Assembly (NCBI GenBank): GCA_005778405.1
Contig: SXOA01000126.1
Coordinates: forward strand, 1-39,110
Origin: Planctomycetaceae bacterium
GTDB lineage: Bacteria > Planctomycetota > Planctomycetia > Pirellulales > Pirellulaceae
Direction of reading: 5' to 3'
Length of the DNA stretch: 39,110 nucleotides
The translations under genes were made by a program, and so were the position numbers. Below are positions 1 through 8,780 of the stretch, piece after piece. Position 1 is the first letter of the stretch. Every line of letters begins with the position of its first letter. The notes under the pieces were generated by a model. That model made no database searches. It was given only the letters and a program-made list of their open reading frames with translations, and had not been told where the DNA came from.

Positions 1-1
1 G

Positions 2-532
2 GGGCGCACCGGCAAAATGTTCGCCAGCGAACACTTTGGCATCGTGCCCGACATCATCTGCCTGGCCAAAGGAATCGCCTCCGGCATGCCCCTCGGTGCC
101 ATCATCGCCAGCAGCGAAATCATGGATTGGGGCCCCGGCTCACACGCCAGCACTTTCGGCGGCAACCCGGTCTCCTGCGTCGCCGCCCTTGAAACCATCA
201 AGCTGCTCGAAAGCGAATTGATGCAGAACGCCGCAGAAGTCGGCAGCCATTTGATGACGCGCCTGCGTGAACTCGCCACCCGCCACAAACTGATCGGCGA
301 CGTCCGCGGCATCGGCCTGTTCATCGGCATGGAGCTCGTCAAGGATCTCGCCACCAGAGAACATGCCACTGCCGAAAAGGAGCAGATCATCCAGGCCTGC
401 TTCCGCCACGGGTTGCTCCTGCTCGGCTGCGGACAGAGCACGATCCGCTTCTGTCCGCCGCTGGTCATTACGAAGGAGCAGGTGGACACGGCGGTCGCCA
501 TTCTGGACGACGTCCTCAGAGCGCATGCCTAA
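2..532 (+). CDS. Class III (fold type I) PLP aminotransferase, C-terminal part
   Basis: The reading frame is open from the left edge, beginning Gly-Arg-Thr-Gly-Lys, so the gene starts outside the window. It transfers an amino group with pyridoxal phosphate. The motif LAKGIASGMPLGA holds the expected PLP-binding lysine (codon 68-70). It is followed by the STFGGNPVSCVAAL stretch typical of 4-aminobutyrate, acetylornithine and related omega-aminotransferases. The C-terminal domain (VRGIGLFIGMELV, then IRFCPPLVIT) is complete and ends at a TAA stop. The substrate cannot be fixed from this part; the C-terminal half resembles 4-aminobutyrate aminotransferases more than ArgD, but this is an impression. 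No downstream gene is tightly coupled: the next gene starts about 90 bp later. Confidence 0.9.
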   Translation, partial: GRTGKMFASEHFGIVPDIICLAKGIASGMPLGAIIASSEIMDWGPGSHASTFGGNPVSCVAALETIKLLESELMQNAAEVGSHLMTRLRELATRHKLIGDVRGIGLFIGMELVKDLATREHATAEKEQIIQACFRHGLLLLGCGQSTIRFCPPLVITKEQVDTAVAILDDVLRAHA

Positions 533-623
533 TGGATCTCTTGGCTTTGCCCTCTCAGTGTTTCGCGGTTAGACTGGAAGCATCACCGAGAGTTGATGAT
601 TGAGTTGCGCGAGGCTGTTGTCG

Positions 624-2012
624 ATGATGAATTCCACAATTGCGACTTCTGGAACTCCCTTTTCTCGCCGCGAGCTGCTGCGCGTCGGTGGAGCGGGAGT
701 GATGGGGATTTCACTGGCCAAGTTATTGGGCGCGGCGGAAGGGACAACCGCCGGAAAATCCGCAAGCGTAATCGCACCCAAAGCCGACTCCTGCATCATC
801 CTGATGCTCAATGGCGGGCCAAGCCATCTGGATATGTGGGATATGAAGCCGGAAGCGCCGGACAATATCCGCGGGGAGTTCAAGCCGATACCGTCGACTC
901 TAACGGGGGTGCCGGTCAGTGAACATCTGCCCAAGCTTTCGCAACAGATGCACCGCTGCACGCTGATTCGCTCGATGCATCACGGTGTCAACAATGCTCA
1001 CGCGGCAGCCGTTTATGTGGCTCTCACCGGTCATGATCGAGGCGAAATTGGGGGCGGGGCGTTACCCACGGATAATCCCTATCCCGGCGCCGTCGCTGCC
1101 CGCCTCTTGCCGAACAAGCCGGACGCACTGCCGCATGTCGCCTTGCCCTACAAAACCAAGGAAGGAGCCGGGGGTCCGCCGCAGCCGGGGTTTTATGGGG
1201 GACTTCTTGGACGGAGTTATGACCCACTGTGGGTGCTCAAGGATCCGAACGCCGCGGATTTTTCGGTGCCGGAGTTCACGCTCGGAACAGACGTTTCGGT
1301 GGAGCGACTAGCCAAGCGGGGCGAGTTGCTGACGCAGTTTAATTCCGATCTGCGAAACTCCCCGTCCCGGGCGTCATTCGATGCGATGGACAAGATGCAG
1401 CACAGGGCCCTCGACGTCCTCACGTCCGACAAGGTCCGGAGCGCCTTTCGCCTCGACCAGGAGCCGGCCGTGATGCGGGACGCCTACGGCCGGAACATTT
1501 ATGGCCAGAGCACGCTTCTCGCCCGCCGGTTGATTGAGGCGGGGACGCGGGTGGTGACGCTCTCCTGGGCTCCCGACGCCAATGCCACCTGGGACACGCA
1601 CGGCAGCAATTTCAAAACGCTCAAGGAGACGCTGTTGCCGCAGTTCGATTCCGCCTGCGGCACACTGCTGTCCGATCTGGCCCAGCGGAGCATGCTGGAG
1701 CGAACGCTGGTGGTGGTGACCGGCGACTTTGGCCGGACGCCAAAAATCAACGGCAACAACGGCGGCCGGGACCACTGGAACTACTGCTACACCATCATGC
1801 TGGCCGGCGGCGGCATGAAAGCCGGCCACGTCTTCGGAGCCAGCGACCGAACCGGTGCTTTCCCCGCCGACCGCCCGACCTCCCCCGGCAACGTGCTGGC
1901 CACCATCTACCGCCTCCTCGGCATCGACCACCGACTGGAGCTCTACGACAACCTCAACCGCCCGCACCGGATCGTTCCCAAGGGAGACGTAATGGAAGAA
2001 CTGATTGCGTGA
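624..2012 (+). CDS. DUF1501 family protein with twin-arginine-type signal
   Basis: This is a DUF1501 protein of about 462 residues, a family in the alkaline-phosphatase/sulfatase superfold that is greatly expanded in planctomycetes. The N-terminus carries FSRRELLRVGG followed by a hydrophobic stretch, which looks like a Tat export signal. Family hallmarks follow: LMLNGGPSHLDMWDMKP near residue 60, RSMHHGVNNAH, GDFGRTPKING and GGRDHWNYCYTIMLAGGG. The catalytic role of the family is not established. I chose the first of two adjacent ATGs at 624 and 627; an in-frame TTG at 600 would add eight residues before the Tat motif and seems less likely. Unlike the copy at 16394-17830, it has no DUF1549/DUF1553 partner beside it in this window. 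Confidence 0.88.
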   Translation: MMNSTIATSGTPFSRRELLRVGGAGVMGISLAKLLGAAEGTTAGKSASVIAPKADSCIILMLNGGPSHLDMWDMKPEAPDNIRGEFKPIPSTLTGVPVSEHLPKLSQQMHRCTLIRSMHHGVNNAHAAAVYVALTGHDRGEIGGGALPTDNPYPGAVAARLLPNKPDALPHVALPYKTKEGAGGPPQPGFYGGLLGRSYDPLWVLKDPNAADFSVPEFTLGTDVSVERLAKRGELLTQFNSDLRNSPSRASFDAMDKMQHRALDVLTSDKVRSAFRLDQEPAVMRDAYGRNIYGQSTLLARRLIEAGTRVVTLSWAPDANATWDTHGSNFKTLKETLLPQFDSACGTLLSDLAQRSMLERTLVVVTGDFGRTPKINGNNGGRDHWNYCYTIMLAGGGMKAGHVFGASDRTGAFPADRPTSPGNVLATIYRLLGIDHRLELYDNLNRPHRIVPKGDVMEELIA

Positions 2013-2389
2013 GCACATGGCGGAATCACATTTAGCAATTAGCGTTTAACAGCTGCTTTTTGAGCGGTCTCACGGCCGAAAGAAATGCTCAATGGCAAAT
2101 GTCGAAGCTCGGCCGCGTATAATTCAGGCCGCTGAACACCGCCACAACTTCTGCTTCCCCACCCGAGCGCACATGATTCACTGCATTCAAGCTTGATAGA
2201 CTGCGTTAATGGACAGACCGCGGCGTAGAGATTTGCGAGTTACGTCCAAATCAAAAGGTCCTCCAAGCGAAACTCCTCCCAATCCCGACCTTCTTGCCGC
2301 TTGCCACCACTCCGAACCCCGACTAAATTCAAGTGTCTCTTCCAGTTGGAGTCCCGCCTTCAGGCGGCCCTCCGACGGCATTCCTGCAT
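2013..2389. other. Intergenic region upstream of tRNA-His
   Basis: No convincing coding region is seen in these 377 bases. It holds a TATAAT hexamer at 2118-2123, annotated separately, and a small hairpin at 2354-2367 (CCGCC, loop TTCA, GGCGG) about 20 bp before the tRNA. The hairpin could be a copy of a short dispersed element. The rest shows no structure I can name. Confidence 0.4.
2118..2123 (+). promoter_or_regulatory. Candidate -10 box (TATAAT)
   Basis: TATAAT is followed by TCAGGCC, which resembles the context of the boxes upstream of trpS and the DUF1080 gene in this window. There is no good -35 hexamer at the right spacing. The nearest downstream gene is tRNA-His, about 260 bp away, so the transcript it would drive is unclear. 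Confidence 0.25.
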
Positions 2390-2464
2390 GGTGGCTGTAG
2401 CTCAATCGGTTAGAGCATCAGATTGTGGATCTGAGGGTTGGGGGTTCAAGTCCCCTCAGCCACC
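2390..2464 (+). tRNA. tRNA-His (anticodon GTG)
   Basis: A complete cloverleaf can be folded. The 7-bp acceptor stem pairs 2391-2397 with 2457-2463. The D arm is GCTC/GAGC. The anticodon stem TCAGA/TCTGA encloses loop TTGTGGA with anticodon GTG. A 5-nt variable region precedes a T arm with loop TTCAAGT. The base before the acceptor stem is G (2390) and the base after it is C (2464), giving the extra G-1:C73 pair that is the identity element of histidine tRNA. No CCA is encoded after C73, so the tail must be added by CCA-transferase. The amidohydrolase ATG lies 80 bp downstream. Confidence 0.96.
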
Positions 2465-2544
2465 CCTCTATATTCTTCGTGAACTGGCAGGGGAGAGATG
2501 CCCGTCCCTCCCGCGTAAACCAGTTTTTCTTGAAGGGTATCCCC

Positions 2545-4587
2545 ATGCGAATTGCGTCACTCGTTCTCACCTTACTCGGCTCGACCATCTTCACCGCGAC
2601 CGCGACCGCACAAGCCCCGGATGCGATTTACCACGGTGGGGACATTGTCACGGTGGACGACAAGAATCCGACCGCCGAAGCCTTGGCGGTGAAGGATGGC
2701 AAGATCGTCGCCGTTGGGAAGAAGGCCGACGTGCTGAAGCTGAAGGGAGATAAGACGCGAATCGTCGACCTCAAGGGCAAAACCCTGGTCCCAGGCTTTG
2801 TCGATGGTCACGCGCATTTTCTTGGGTTCGGATCGCAGGCGGTTGGCGCCAACCTGCTCGCGCCGCCTGATGGTGTTGTCAACAACATTGACGACCTCGT
2901 GGCGAAACTGCAAGCGTTTGCCAAAGGGCCCGACGTAGAGCGCACAGGCTGGATTTTCGGCATCGGATACGACGACGCCGTGCTCGCGGAGAAACGGCAC
3001 CCGACGCGTGACGATCTCGATCGAGTGTCGCTGGAGGTGCCGGTCATTGCTGTGCACATTTCCGGTCACTTCAGCGCCATGAACAGCGCCGGATTGAAGA
3101 AGATCGGTTACACGGCCGAGTCGAAAGATCCCCGCGGCGGCGTCATCCGTCGTCGCAAGGGCACCACGGAGCCCAACGGCGTGCTGGAGGAACTGGCCAG
3201 CATTCCCCATATGATTCCAGCCATCAATGCCGTCAAAGCGGAGGACAAGGACTATTTCCTCAAGCGCGGCCTCGAACTGGCGAAAAGCTATGGTTATACG
3301 ACCGCGAATGAAGGTCGCTGCATGGGGTTCCAGCACGTCGACCTGATATCCGCCTCTCGGCGGGGCCTGCTCGATATCGACGTCCTGTCCTACATGGACT
3401 ACACCGCCCGCGGGGAACTGGACCAGTCCTACTCGAAGTCCGAGTATGTCGGCCGCTATCGTGTGGCCGGAATGAAAATCACGCTCGATGGCTCACCGCA
3501 GGGACGCACCGCCTGGAGGACTAAACCATATCTGCTGCCGCCGGACGGACAGGTTCAAGGATACAAAGGCTACCCCGCGATCCCCGATACGAAACTTGTC
3601 GAGTCCCTCTTCGAGGAGGCCTATCAGAAACATTGGCCGGTGAAGGTGCATGCGAACGGCGATGCGGCCATTGATCAGATGATTGCGGCGCTCCGGCCGG
3701 TCCATAAGAAACATGGTCCTGGCGACCGTCGGCATGTTCTCATCCACGGCCAGTTCGTGCGTCTGGATCAACTCGACGCCTTGAAGGAACTGCAGGTGAT
3801 CCCGTCGCTGTTCCCCATGCATACGTTTTACTGGGGAGACTGGTACGACCAGATTATTGGTAAGGAGTTGGCACAACAGATTTCGCTCATGCGCTCCGCG
3901 ATCAAGCGAGGCATGACCCCCACGAGCCATACCGACGCTCCTGTCGCGCTACCGAACCTGATGCAGGTCATGTCAGCGACGGTCAATCGAGTGTCGCGTA
4001 GCGGCAAAGTGATGGGGCCCGACGAACGCCTTAGCCCACTGGAAGCACTCAAGACGATTACGCTGTGGGGAGCGTATCAGCACTTCGAAGAAAAGACCAA
4101 AGGCTCGCTGGAGGTGGGCAAACTGGCCGACATGGTGATTCTCGACCGGAACCCTCTCACCGTCGACCCCATGTCAATCAAGGACATTAAAGTTGTTGAG
4201 ACGATCAAGGAAGGAAAGACGGTCTATATCGCAGCGGACGCCACAGATGCTCAGGCCCTGGCCGGTGATTTGACTCTGGTGGCGCTTGGAAAGGAGCCTC
4301 TGCCCGCGGGCGTTCGGCCTCCCACTTTGTCGTTCGAGGCTGGAGGCGTCGTGCGCGGGCACGGAGGCGTCAACCGATTTACCGGTAAGCCTGCAGCGGG
4401 AGGAACGACGTTGTTCGGCCCGCTGGCGACCACGCGGCGAGCAGGTCCGCCGGACGGGATGAAAGTCGAGGCCAAATTTCTTGAGGCACACGGAAAGGCC
4501 ACCGCCAGCAAGCTTGATCAAGGTGACTTGCAATTCCTCGACGCCGATGGGACGGTATTGTTGAAACTGAAGGCGTCTCGTCCCTAA
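2545..4587 (+). CDS. Exported YtcJ-like amidohydrolase with C-terminal META/HslJ-like domain
   Basis: This 680-residue protein has a Sec-type signal peptide (hydrophobic core, then TATAQA near residue 23). It contains an amidohydrolase_3 (YtcJ-like) metal-dependent hydrolase domain. Metal-ligand motifs visible are the HAH at 89-91 in PGFVDGHAHF, KVHANGDAAID, LIHGQFVRLDQL and the C-terminal SHTDAPVALP. The composite-domain strands EALAVKDGKIVAVG and GKLADMVILDRNP flank the barrel. Beyond residue 572 is an extra ~109-residue tail reading GGVVRGHGGVNRFTGK, FGPLATTRRAGPPDGM and LQFLDADGTVLLKL. This closely follows the META/HslJ pattern (G-GGCNR, T-MAGP, L-L-D-G-L). An in-frame upstream extension exists but would run through tRNA-His, so the ATG at 2545, preceded by GAAGGG, is preferred. 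The substrate is unknown; the family includes N-substituted amide and formamide hydrolases. Confidence 0.9.
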   Translation: MRIASLVLTLLGSTIFTATATAQAPDAIYHGGDIVTVDDKNPTAEALAVKDGKIVAVGKKADVLKLKGDKTRIVDLKGKTLVPGFVDGHAHFLGFGSQAVGANLLAPPDGVVNNIDDLVAKLQAFAKGPDVERTGWIFGIGYDDAVLAEKRHPTRDDLDRVSLEVPVIAVHISGHFSAMNSAGLKKIGYTAESKDPRGGVIRRRKGTTEPNGVLEELASIPHMIPAINAVKAEDKDYFLKRGLELAKSYGYTTANEGRCMGFQHVDLISASRRGLLDIDVLSYMDYTARGELDQSYSKSEYVGRYRVAGMKITLDGSPQGRTAWRTKPYLLPPDGQVQGYKGYPAIPDTKLVESLFEEAYQKHWPVKVHANGDAAIDQMIAALRPVHKKHGPGDRRHVLIHGQFVRLDQLDALKELQVIPSLFPMHTFYWGDWYDQIIGKELAQQISLMRSAIKRGMTPTSHTDAPVALPNLMQVMSATVNRVSRSGKVMGPDERLSPLEALKTITLWGAYQHFEEKTKGSLEVGKLADMVILDRNPLTVDPMSIKDIKVVETIKEGKTVYIAADATDAQALAGDLTLVALGKEPLPAGVRPPTLSFEAGGVVRGHGGVNRFTGKPAAGGTTLFGPLATTRRAGPPDGMKVEAKFLEAHGKATASKLDQGDLQFLDADGTVLLKLKASRP

Positions 4588-4611
4588 TGCGTCCCGGGAG
4601 TGTGTACCAAC

Positions 4612-5190
4612 ATGACGACTCTTGCCAATTCGAATCTTCCCGAGTCCTCTGCGGCTCCGGCGGCAGCTACTACGGGTGAAATCGAAGCGGCCGCGAAAAA
4701 ACTGGTGCGCCGTGGGGATGTCGCCAAGTGCCCCGTGTGCGGCGTCGGGATCGATCCCGACGCCTATCACTGCGCGAAGTGCCGCAATTACTTCTGCTAC
4801 CACTGCCGCACTCGGCTGCTCAGCACGGACACGCAGGTCCAGTGCCTGAACCAGGAATGTGACTACTACGCCAAGCTGGTATGCGGTGTGTGTGATTTGC
4901 CCCACGACAAGGAGGAGACGCCGTCCGTGTACGCGGAACCCGAAGACGGCTATTGGCCGCTGTGGCTGGTGATTTCGGTCGTGGTCGGCGCGGTGACCTG
5001 GTATTACAGCTCGTTCATCGTGGGGGCGCTCGTCGCCGCCGGGCTGCATTTCGGCGGGGGCTTCGGTTTACAGCGTTGCGGCCTGAATATCTTCGGTAGA
5101 GAGAGACGCGTGACGCACCAGCGAACGTCGTCGTTTCGCACGTGCATCTGCTGTAAGCAAACAGTGAAGGAGGTCGGGCCGGGTCGCTAA
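4612..5190 (+). CDS. Zinc-ribbon/RING-like membrane protein of unknown function
   Basis: A 192-residue protein I cannot assign to a named family. Residues 40-94 hold ten cysteines in paired arrangement (CPVC, CAKC, CYHC, C-x4-C, CGVC), which should bind two or more zinc ions. A hydrophobic stretch at about 114-150 gives one or two membrane segments. A basic tail follows with a further CICC at 178-181. The ATG at 4612 has GGGAG upstream at about 11 bp; an in-frame GTG at 4600 is possible. It starts 24 bp after the amidohydrolase stop and 56 bp before the DUF4239 start, so co-transcription is likely. The zinc cluster plus membrane anchor suggests an assembly or sensing role at the inner membrane, which is inference. 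Confidence 0.75.
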   Translation: MTTLANSNLPESSAAPAAATTGEIEAAAKKLVRRGDVAKCPVCGVGIDPDAYHCAKCRNYFCYHCRTRLLSTDTQVQCLNQECDYYAKLVCGVCDLPHDKEETPSVYAEPEDGYWPLWLVISVVVGAVTWYYSSFIVGALVAAGLHFGGGFGLQRCGLNIFGRERRVTHQRTSSFRTCICCKQTVKEVGPGR

Positions 5191-5246
5191 CGTTTGCGGT
5201 CCGAGTGCGAGCGGGACAATTTCTTCAACTCCTTGAGGTTGGTGCT

Positions 5247-6035
5247 GTGTTTTACTGGATTTACGACGTTCCTACCCCGCAGTTGGCGGGCCTGTTTGCG
5301 CTATCGTTTGCGACATTCTCCGTTGTGGGATGCCTGCTGATTCGGCCGATCCTGCGGATGTTTGTGCGCTCACGGTCGGAAACGAACGACGTCGTCGGAT
5401 ATGTGCTCTCCTGTTTCTCCGTTATTTACGGCATCTTGTTGGGCCTTCTGGCCGTGGCTGCCTATCAGAACTTCAGCCACGTGGAGCTGACCGTCACCAA
5501 TGAGGCGTCGGCACTGGCCGCGCTCCACTACGATTTCGCGGGCTATCCCGAGCCGCATCGACAGGAACTCCGAGCGCTGCTGGCCGACTACTTGCACTAC
5601 GTGATTGAGAAGGCCTGGCCGCTCCAGCGCCAGGGGACTATCCCTAAGGGCGGGATTGAAAAGGCTGTTGCTATTCAAAAACGGCTCCTTGAGTTCCAGC
5701 CGCAGACCAAGTCTGAGGAGATCATTCACGTCGAGACGCTGCACCAGTTCAACGAGTTCATCACCTACCGGAGGCTGCGCTTGCACGCCGTCACCACCGG
5801 CATTCCCGCGGTCATGTGGTACGTAGTGATCGTCGGATCGATCGTCAACATCGCCATGATTTGGCTGTTTGACATGAAGTTCATGACGCACCTCGTCTTG
5901 GGCGGTCTGTTCGCGTTCTTTCTAGGTACGATGATCTTCCTCATCGCCGCGATGGACAATCCGTTCCGCGGTGAAGTCAGTGTTTCATCAGACGCGTACC
6001 GATTGGTGTTGGAACTCATGGAGCAATCCCAATGA
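5247..6035 (+). CDS. DUF4239 (bestrophin-like) membrane protein
   Basis: A 262-residue integral membrane protein matching the DUF4239 pattern. There are two N-terminal helices (PTPQLAGLFALSFATFSVVG and the segment around YGILLGLLAVAAYQN). A helical soluble middle follows with the family signature AYQNFSHVELTVTNEASAL. Two C-terminal helices precede the diagnostic AMDNPFRGEVSVSSDAYRL. The family is predicted to be related to bestrophin-like channels, but no function is established. I chose the GTG at 5247 because TGAGG lies eight bases upstream; a GTG at 5205 in frame would add 14 residues with no better ribosome site. It lies between the zinc-ribbon and AIM24 genes in the same-strand run. Confidence 0.85.
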   Translation: MFYWIYDVPTPQLAGLFALSFATFSVVGCLLIRPILRMFVRSRSETNDVVGYVLSCFSVIYGILLGLLAVAAYQNFSHVELTVTNEASALAALHYDFAGYPEPHRQELRALLADYLHYVIEKAWPLQRQGTIPKGGIEKAVAIQKRLLEFQPQTKSEEIIHVETLHQFNEFITYRRLRLHAVTTGIPAVMWYVVIVGSIVNIAMIWLFDMKFMTHLVLGGLFAFFLGTMIFLIAAMDNPFRGEVSVSSDAYRLVLELMEQSQ

Positions 6036-6093
6036 GTGGTTCGGCGGACGCCAATCTCGAAATGGCAACCGGTTCTTGGGAGGGCAATTGACG

Positions 6094-6783
6094 ATGGCGG
6101 AATTCAAAGTTCACGAGCTGGAAGGGATGCGGTACGTCGATATCCGCTTGAATCACGAAATGGTGCGGATTGAGTCCGGGGCGCTCAGTTACCTGACCGG
6201 GAATATTGCGGTACATTCGCAGCTCGTGCCGTCCGTCGGCGGCCTGGTGGCATCGCTCATGGCGGACGAGGCAGTCTATCGGCCAACGTACACGGGCAGC
6301 GGCGTCGTCACTCTGGAGTCGTCGCTCGGTGGATTCCACGTGTTCGAACTGAATGGCGAGTCCTGGATTCTGGAAAAGGGGACTTTCTGGGCCTGCGAGG
6401 GTAGCGTCGACTTGAGCTTCCACCGCGAGCGAATGATGACTGCGCTGTGGGCGGGGGAAGGCCTCGTGTACCTGCAAACGCGAGTTCGGGGCAACGGTAA
6501 AGTGGTCGTTACGACCCGCGGCCCTGTCGAGTTGGTCACCTTGGCCGAAGGACAAGAGATCGTGGCCGAAGGCCAATACGTGGTTTGCCGCACCGGCGAT
6601 GTCCGCTTCAAAATACGCCGCCCCACCAAAAACTTCTGGGGCCGATTCACTTCCGGTGAGCAGTTCGTGCGCGTCTATCAGGGACCCGGCCGCGTGTTGC
6701 TGAACCCAACTCCCTATTGGCGCTACAAGCTGTTCGCAATGCAACCAAACCGCACCGAACTTGCCTCCCTCGCCACGGACTGA
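6094..6783 (+). CDS. AIM24 family protein
   Basis: A 229-residue soluble, beta-rich protein of the AIM24/TIGR00266 family. Diagnostic stretches are MVRIESGALSYLTGNIAV near the N-terminus, GSGVVTLESSLGGFHVFEL in the middle and VYLQTRVRGNGKVVVTTRGP towards the end. The fold is a double-psi or tryptophan-RNA-attenuator-like beta sandwich. Bacterial members have no settled function and are often found near membrane-stress and Ter-type genes. A strong GGGAGGG ribosome site lies eight bases before the ATG at 6094. The next gene (LapA-like) begins three bases after the stop codon, so the two are almost certainly co-transcribed and translationally linked. Confidence 0.87.
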   Translation: MAEFKVHELEGMRYVDIRLNHEMVRIESGALSYLTGNIAVHSQLVPSVGGLVASLMADEAVYRPTYTGSGVVTLESSLGGFHVFELNGESWILEKGTFWACEGSVDLSFHRERMMTALWAGEGLVYLQTRVRGNGKVVVTTRGPVELVTLAEGQEIVAEGQYVVCRTGDVRFKIRRPTKNFWGRFTSGEQFVRVYQGPGRVLLNPTPYWRYKLFAMQPNRTELASLATD

Positions 6784-6786
6784 CAC

Positions 6787-6996
6787 ATGAAATACGTTAT
6801 TGCCACAATTGCCATCGTCCTGCTCATCATCGTGCTCGTGTTCTCAATTCAGAACTGGGCTGCGGTAGAGGTCAATTTTTTCTGGTGGTCGATGAGTACA
6901 CCCAAAGTCTTCCTGATTCTGGGAACCTACGTGCTCGGCATGGTGACGGGCTGGGGACTGGTTGAACTGGCGAAACGCGCGATCGATTCGAACTAA
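6787..6996 (+). CDS. Small LapA-domain (DUF1049) membrane protein
   Basis: A 69-residue protein with two transmembrane helices. The first is the N-terminal IATIAIVLLIIVLVFSIQN and the second is FLILGTYVLGMVTGWGLVE. Between them lies the conserved NWAAVEVNFFWWSMSTP hairpin that defines the LapA/DUF1049 domain. LapA proteins in enterobacteria (YciS) work with LapB in controlling LpxC and LPS synthesis; whether that holds here is unknown, and no LapB partner is next to it. Its start three bases after the AIM24 stop indicates tight coupling. The short length is normal for this domain. Confidence 0.85.
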   Translation: MKYVIATIAIVLLIIVLVFSIQNWAAVEVNFFWWSMSTPKVFLILGTYVLGMVTGWGLVELAKRAIDSN

Positions 6997-7062
6997 CGGC
7001 CGTGAACTAGTCGAGGACTTTGAGTGGCTGGTTAAGGGTCCAACGCAAAGAGGAGTTGAAAA

Positions 7063-7941
7063 ATGAAGTGGGAGGGTGGCAAGCAGAGCGAAAACTTACA
7101 GGATCGTCGCCGGATGGGGCCTGCGGGCGGGATCGCCGCGGGCGGTGGTGTGATGGTGATCATTGTCTTGATCCTGCTGTGCATGGGAGCGGACCCCCGC
7201 CAGTTGCAGCAGCTCCTGCAAAATGCTCCGCAAGCGCCGGCCAGACCCGGTGGTGCACAGGTCGAACGTCCCGAAACTGCTGAGGAGGCGCATTCGCGGG
7301 AGTTCGCAGCGACAATCCTGGCCTTCACCGAAGAGGTCTGGGGCGAGCAATTTCAACAGGCCGGCCAGCGGTATGAGCCGCCGCAGATGGTGCTTTTCTC
7401 GGACCGGGTCTTGACCGGCTGCGGCGCAGCCCCGTCGGCGGTCGGCCCATTCTATTGTCCGGCGGATAAGACAGTCTATCTCGATCCGACATTCTTTGAT
7501 GAGCTGGAGCGGAAGCTTGGTGGTTCGAAGGCCGAATTTTCTCAGGCCTACGTCATCTCCCATGAAATCGGCCATCACGTCCAGAACCTGCTGGGCTACA
7601 GCGCACTTGTGCATCGCAAGCAGCGCGCCTTGTCCAAGTCAGAAGGCAACGAGTGGTCCGTCCGGCTGGAGTTGCAGGCCGACTATCTGGCCGGCGTCTG
7701 GGCGCATCACGGCCAGCGCAAGTACCGCTTTATAGAGACGGGCGACATTGAAACAGCCATCACTTCGGCGAACGCTATCGGCGACGATCGCCTGCAGAAG
7801 CGATCGAGCGGGTTTGTCTCGCCCGAGAGTTTTACCCATGGCACCTCCCAGCAGCGCGTAAGATGGTTCAGCCTGGGACTCAAGACGGGCGATTTGAGCA
7901 GGCTCGCGGAGATTTTTGAGATCCCCTACGGCGAATTGTAG
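7063..7941 (+). CDS. Neutral zinc metallopeptidase, YpfJ/KPN_00273 family
   Basis: A 292-residue membrane-anchored protein. Residues 20-42 form one transmembrane helix after a short basic cytoplasmic N-terminus (KQSENLQDRRR). The catalytic domain faces the periplasm. The zincin motif HEIGH is at 167-171, and the third ligand is probably Glu204 in ELQADYLAGVWAHH. Conserved cysteines in LTGCGAAPSAVGPFYCPAD match the family. The ATG at 7063 has GAGGAG eight bases upstream. Length agrees with E. coli YpfJ (about 287 residues). The substrate is unknown. It follows the LapA-like gene by 66 bp in the same-strand cluster. Confidence 0.93.
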   Translation: MKWEGGKQSENLQDRRRMGPAGGIAAGGGVMVIIVLILLCMGADPRQLQQLLQNAPQAPARPGGAQVERPETAEEAHSREFAATILAFTEEVWGEQFQQAGQRYEPPQMVLFSDRVLTGCGAAPSAVGPFYCPADKTVYLDPTFFDELERKLGGSKAEFSQAYVISHEIGHHVQNLLGYSALVHRKQRALSKSEGNEWSVRLELQADYLAGVWAHHGQRKYRFIETGDIETAITSANAIGDDRLQKRSSGFVSPESFTHGTSQQRVRWFSLGLKTGDLSRLAEIFEIPYGEL

Positions 7942-7987
7942 TGCGATTACGGCGGCGTACTTCTAACCATTTCTAAAGACAACTTTT

Positions 7988-8683
7988 ATGGACATGATCG
8001 ACATTCTTGGCGGCCTGCTCGGGGGCAAGGCTGGAGGTGCCGGCGGCGGGACGGACATCTTCGGAGAAATTCTCGGCCGCGCAAGTCAGGCCTCCAAGGG
8101 CAAGCGGCCAGGTCCAGCGCCGCAAGCCCCGCAATCGGACGATCTGAGTAGCATGGCGCGCCAGCTCGAAGACATGCTCGGCGTCGCGCGCGACCGCGGC
8201 GCCAGCCGCACCGCGCCGCAGCCCCAGCAGCCCGCTCCACAGCGTCCGCGGGCGGAATCGGGTCCGACGCTTAATGATCCGTTTTCGCGACAGGCTCCCG
8301 AGCGCCCGGCCGCGTTCCCTCAGACCGGGCCATTGCCGCAAAATGACCAGGCTCAGGTCCTCGTGCGAGCCATGGTGAATGCGGCCAAAGCCGACGGCCG
8401 GATCACGTCCGACGAGCAACAAAAAATTCTCGGTCAATTCGGCAATGCACCGGCTGACGTCGTACAGTTCTTGCGCGACGAAATGGCTCGTCCGCTCGAT
8501 GTGCGGGAATTCGCCTGGTCCGTGCCGATGGGGATGGAGCAGCAAGTGTACGCCATTTCGCTGCTGGCGGTCGCAGTCGATTCGCGGGCCGAGTCGGACT
8601 ATCTGAGCGAGTTGGCTCACGGCCTGAGAATTCCCACCAGTGCTCGCGAGCAGCTTGAACAACGGTATGCAGGTGGAGTATGA
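7988..8683 (+). CDS. DUF533 / YebE-like, TerB-fold protein
   Basis: A 231-residue protein. The N-terminus (DILGGLLGGKAGGAGGGTDI) is glycine-rich. It is followed by a proline/glutamine-rich linker (residues ~40-115) and a C-terminal helical domain. This domain starts QVLVRAMVNAAKADGRITSDEQ, an acidic signature shared by DUF533 and TerB-fold domains, and ends with QVYAISLLAVAVDSRAESDYL. TerB-like domains are linked to tellurite resistance and other stress responses, but the biochemistry is unclear. There is no strong ribosome site before the ATG at 7988; a second ATG two codons later is equally possible. It sits 46 bp after the metallopeptidase gene. Confidence 0.85.
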   Translation: MDMIDILGGLLGGKAGGAGGGTDIFGEILGRASQASKGKRPGPAPQAPQSDDLSSMARQLEDMLGVARDRGASRTAPQPQQPAPQRPRAESGPTLNDPFSRQAPERPAAFPQTGPLPQNDQAQVLVRAMVNAAKADGRITSDEQQKILGQFGNAPADVVQFLRDEMARPLDVREFAWSVPMGMEQQVYAISLLAVAVDSRAESDYLSELAHGLRIPTSAREQLEQRYAGGV

Positions 8684-8780
8684 TTCCACGACGCCGTAAT
8701 ACGGTTGCGCGGCCCCAAGCCGTGCGGCTGGCTGCATTGACGACAAAGCCCTTGAAAACTCTTTTTCTTGGAGGAACTCC

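Noticed and set aside
2209..2400. Short plus-strand frame ending in tRNA-His
   Set aside because: It runs into the tRNA gene and has no ribosome site or recognisable similarity.
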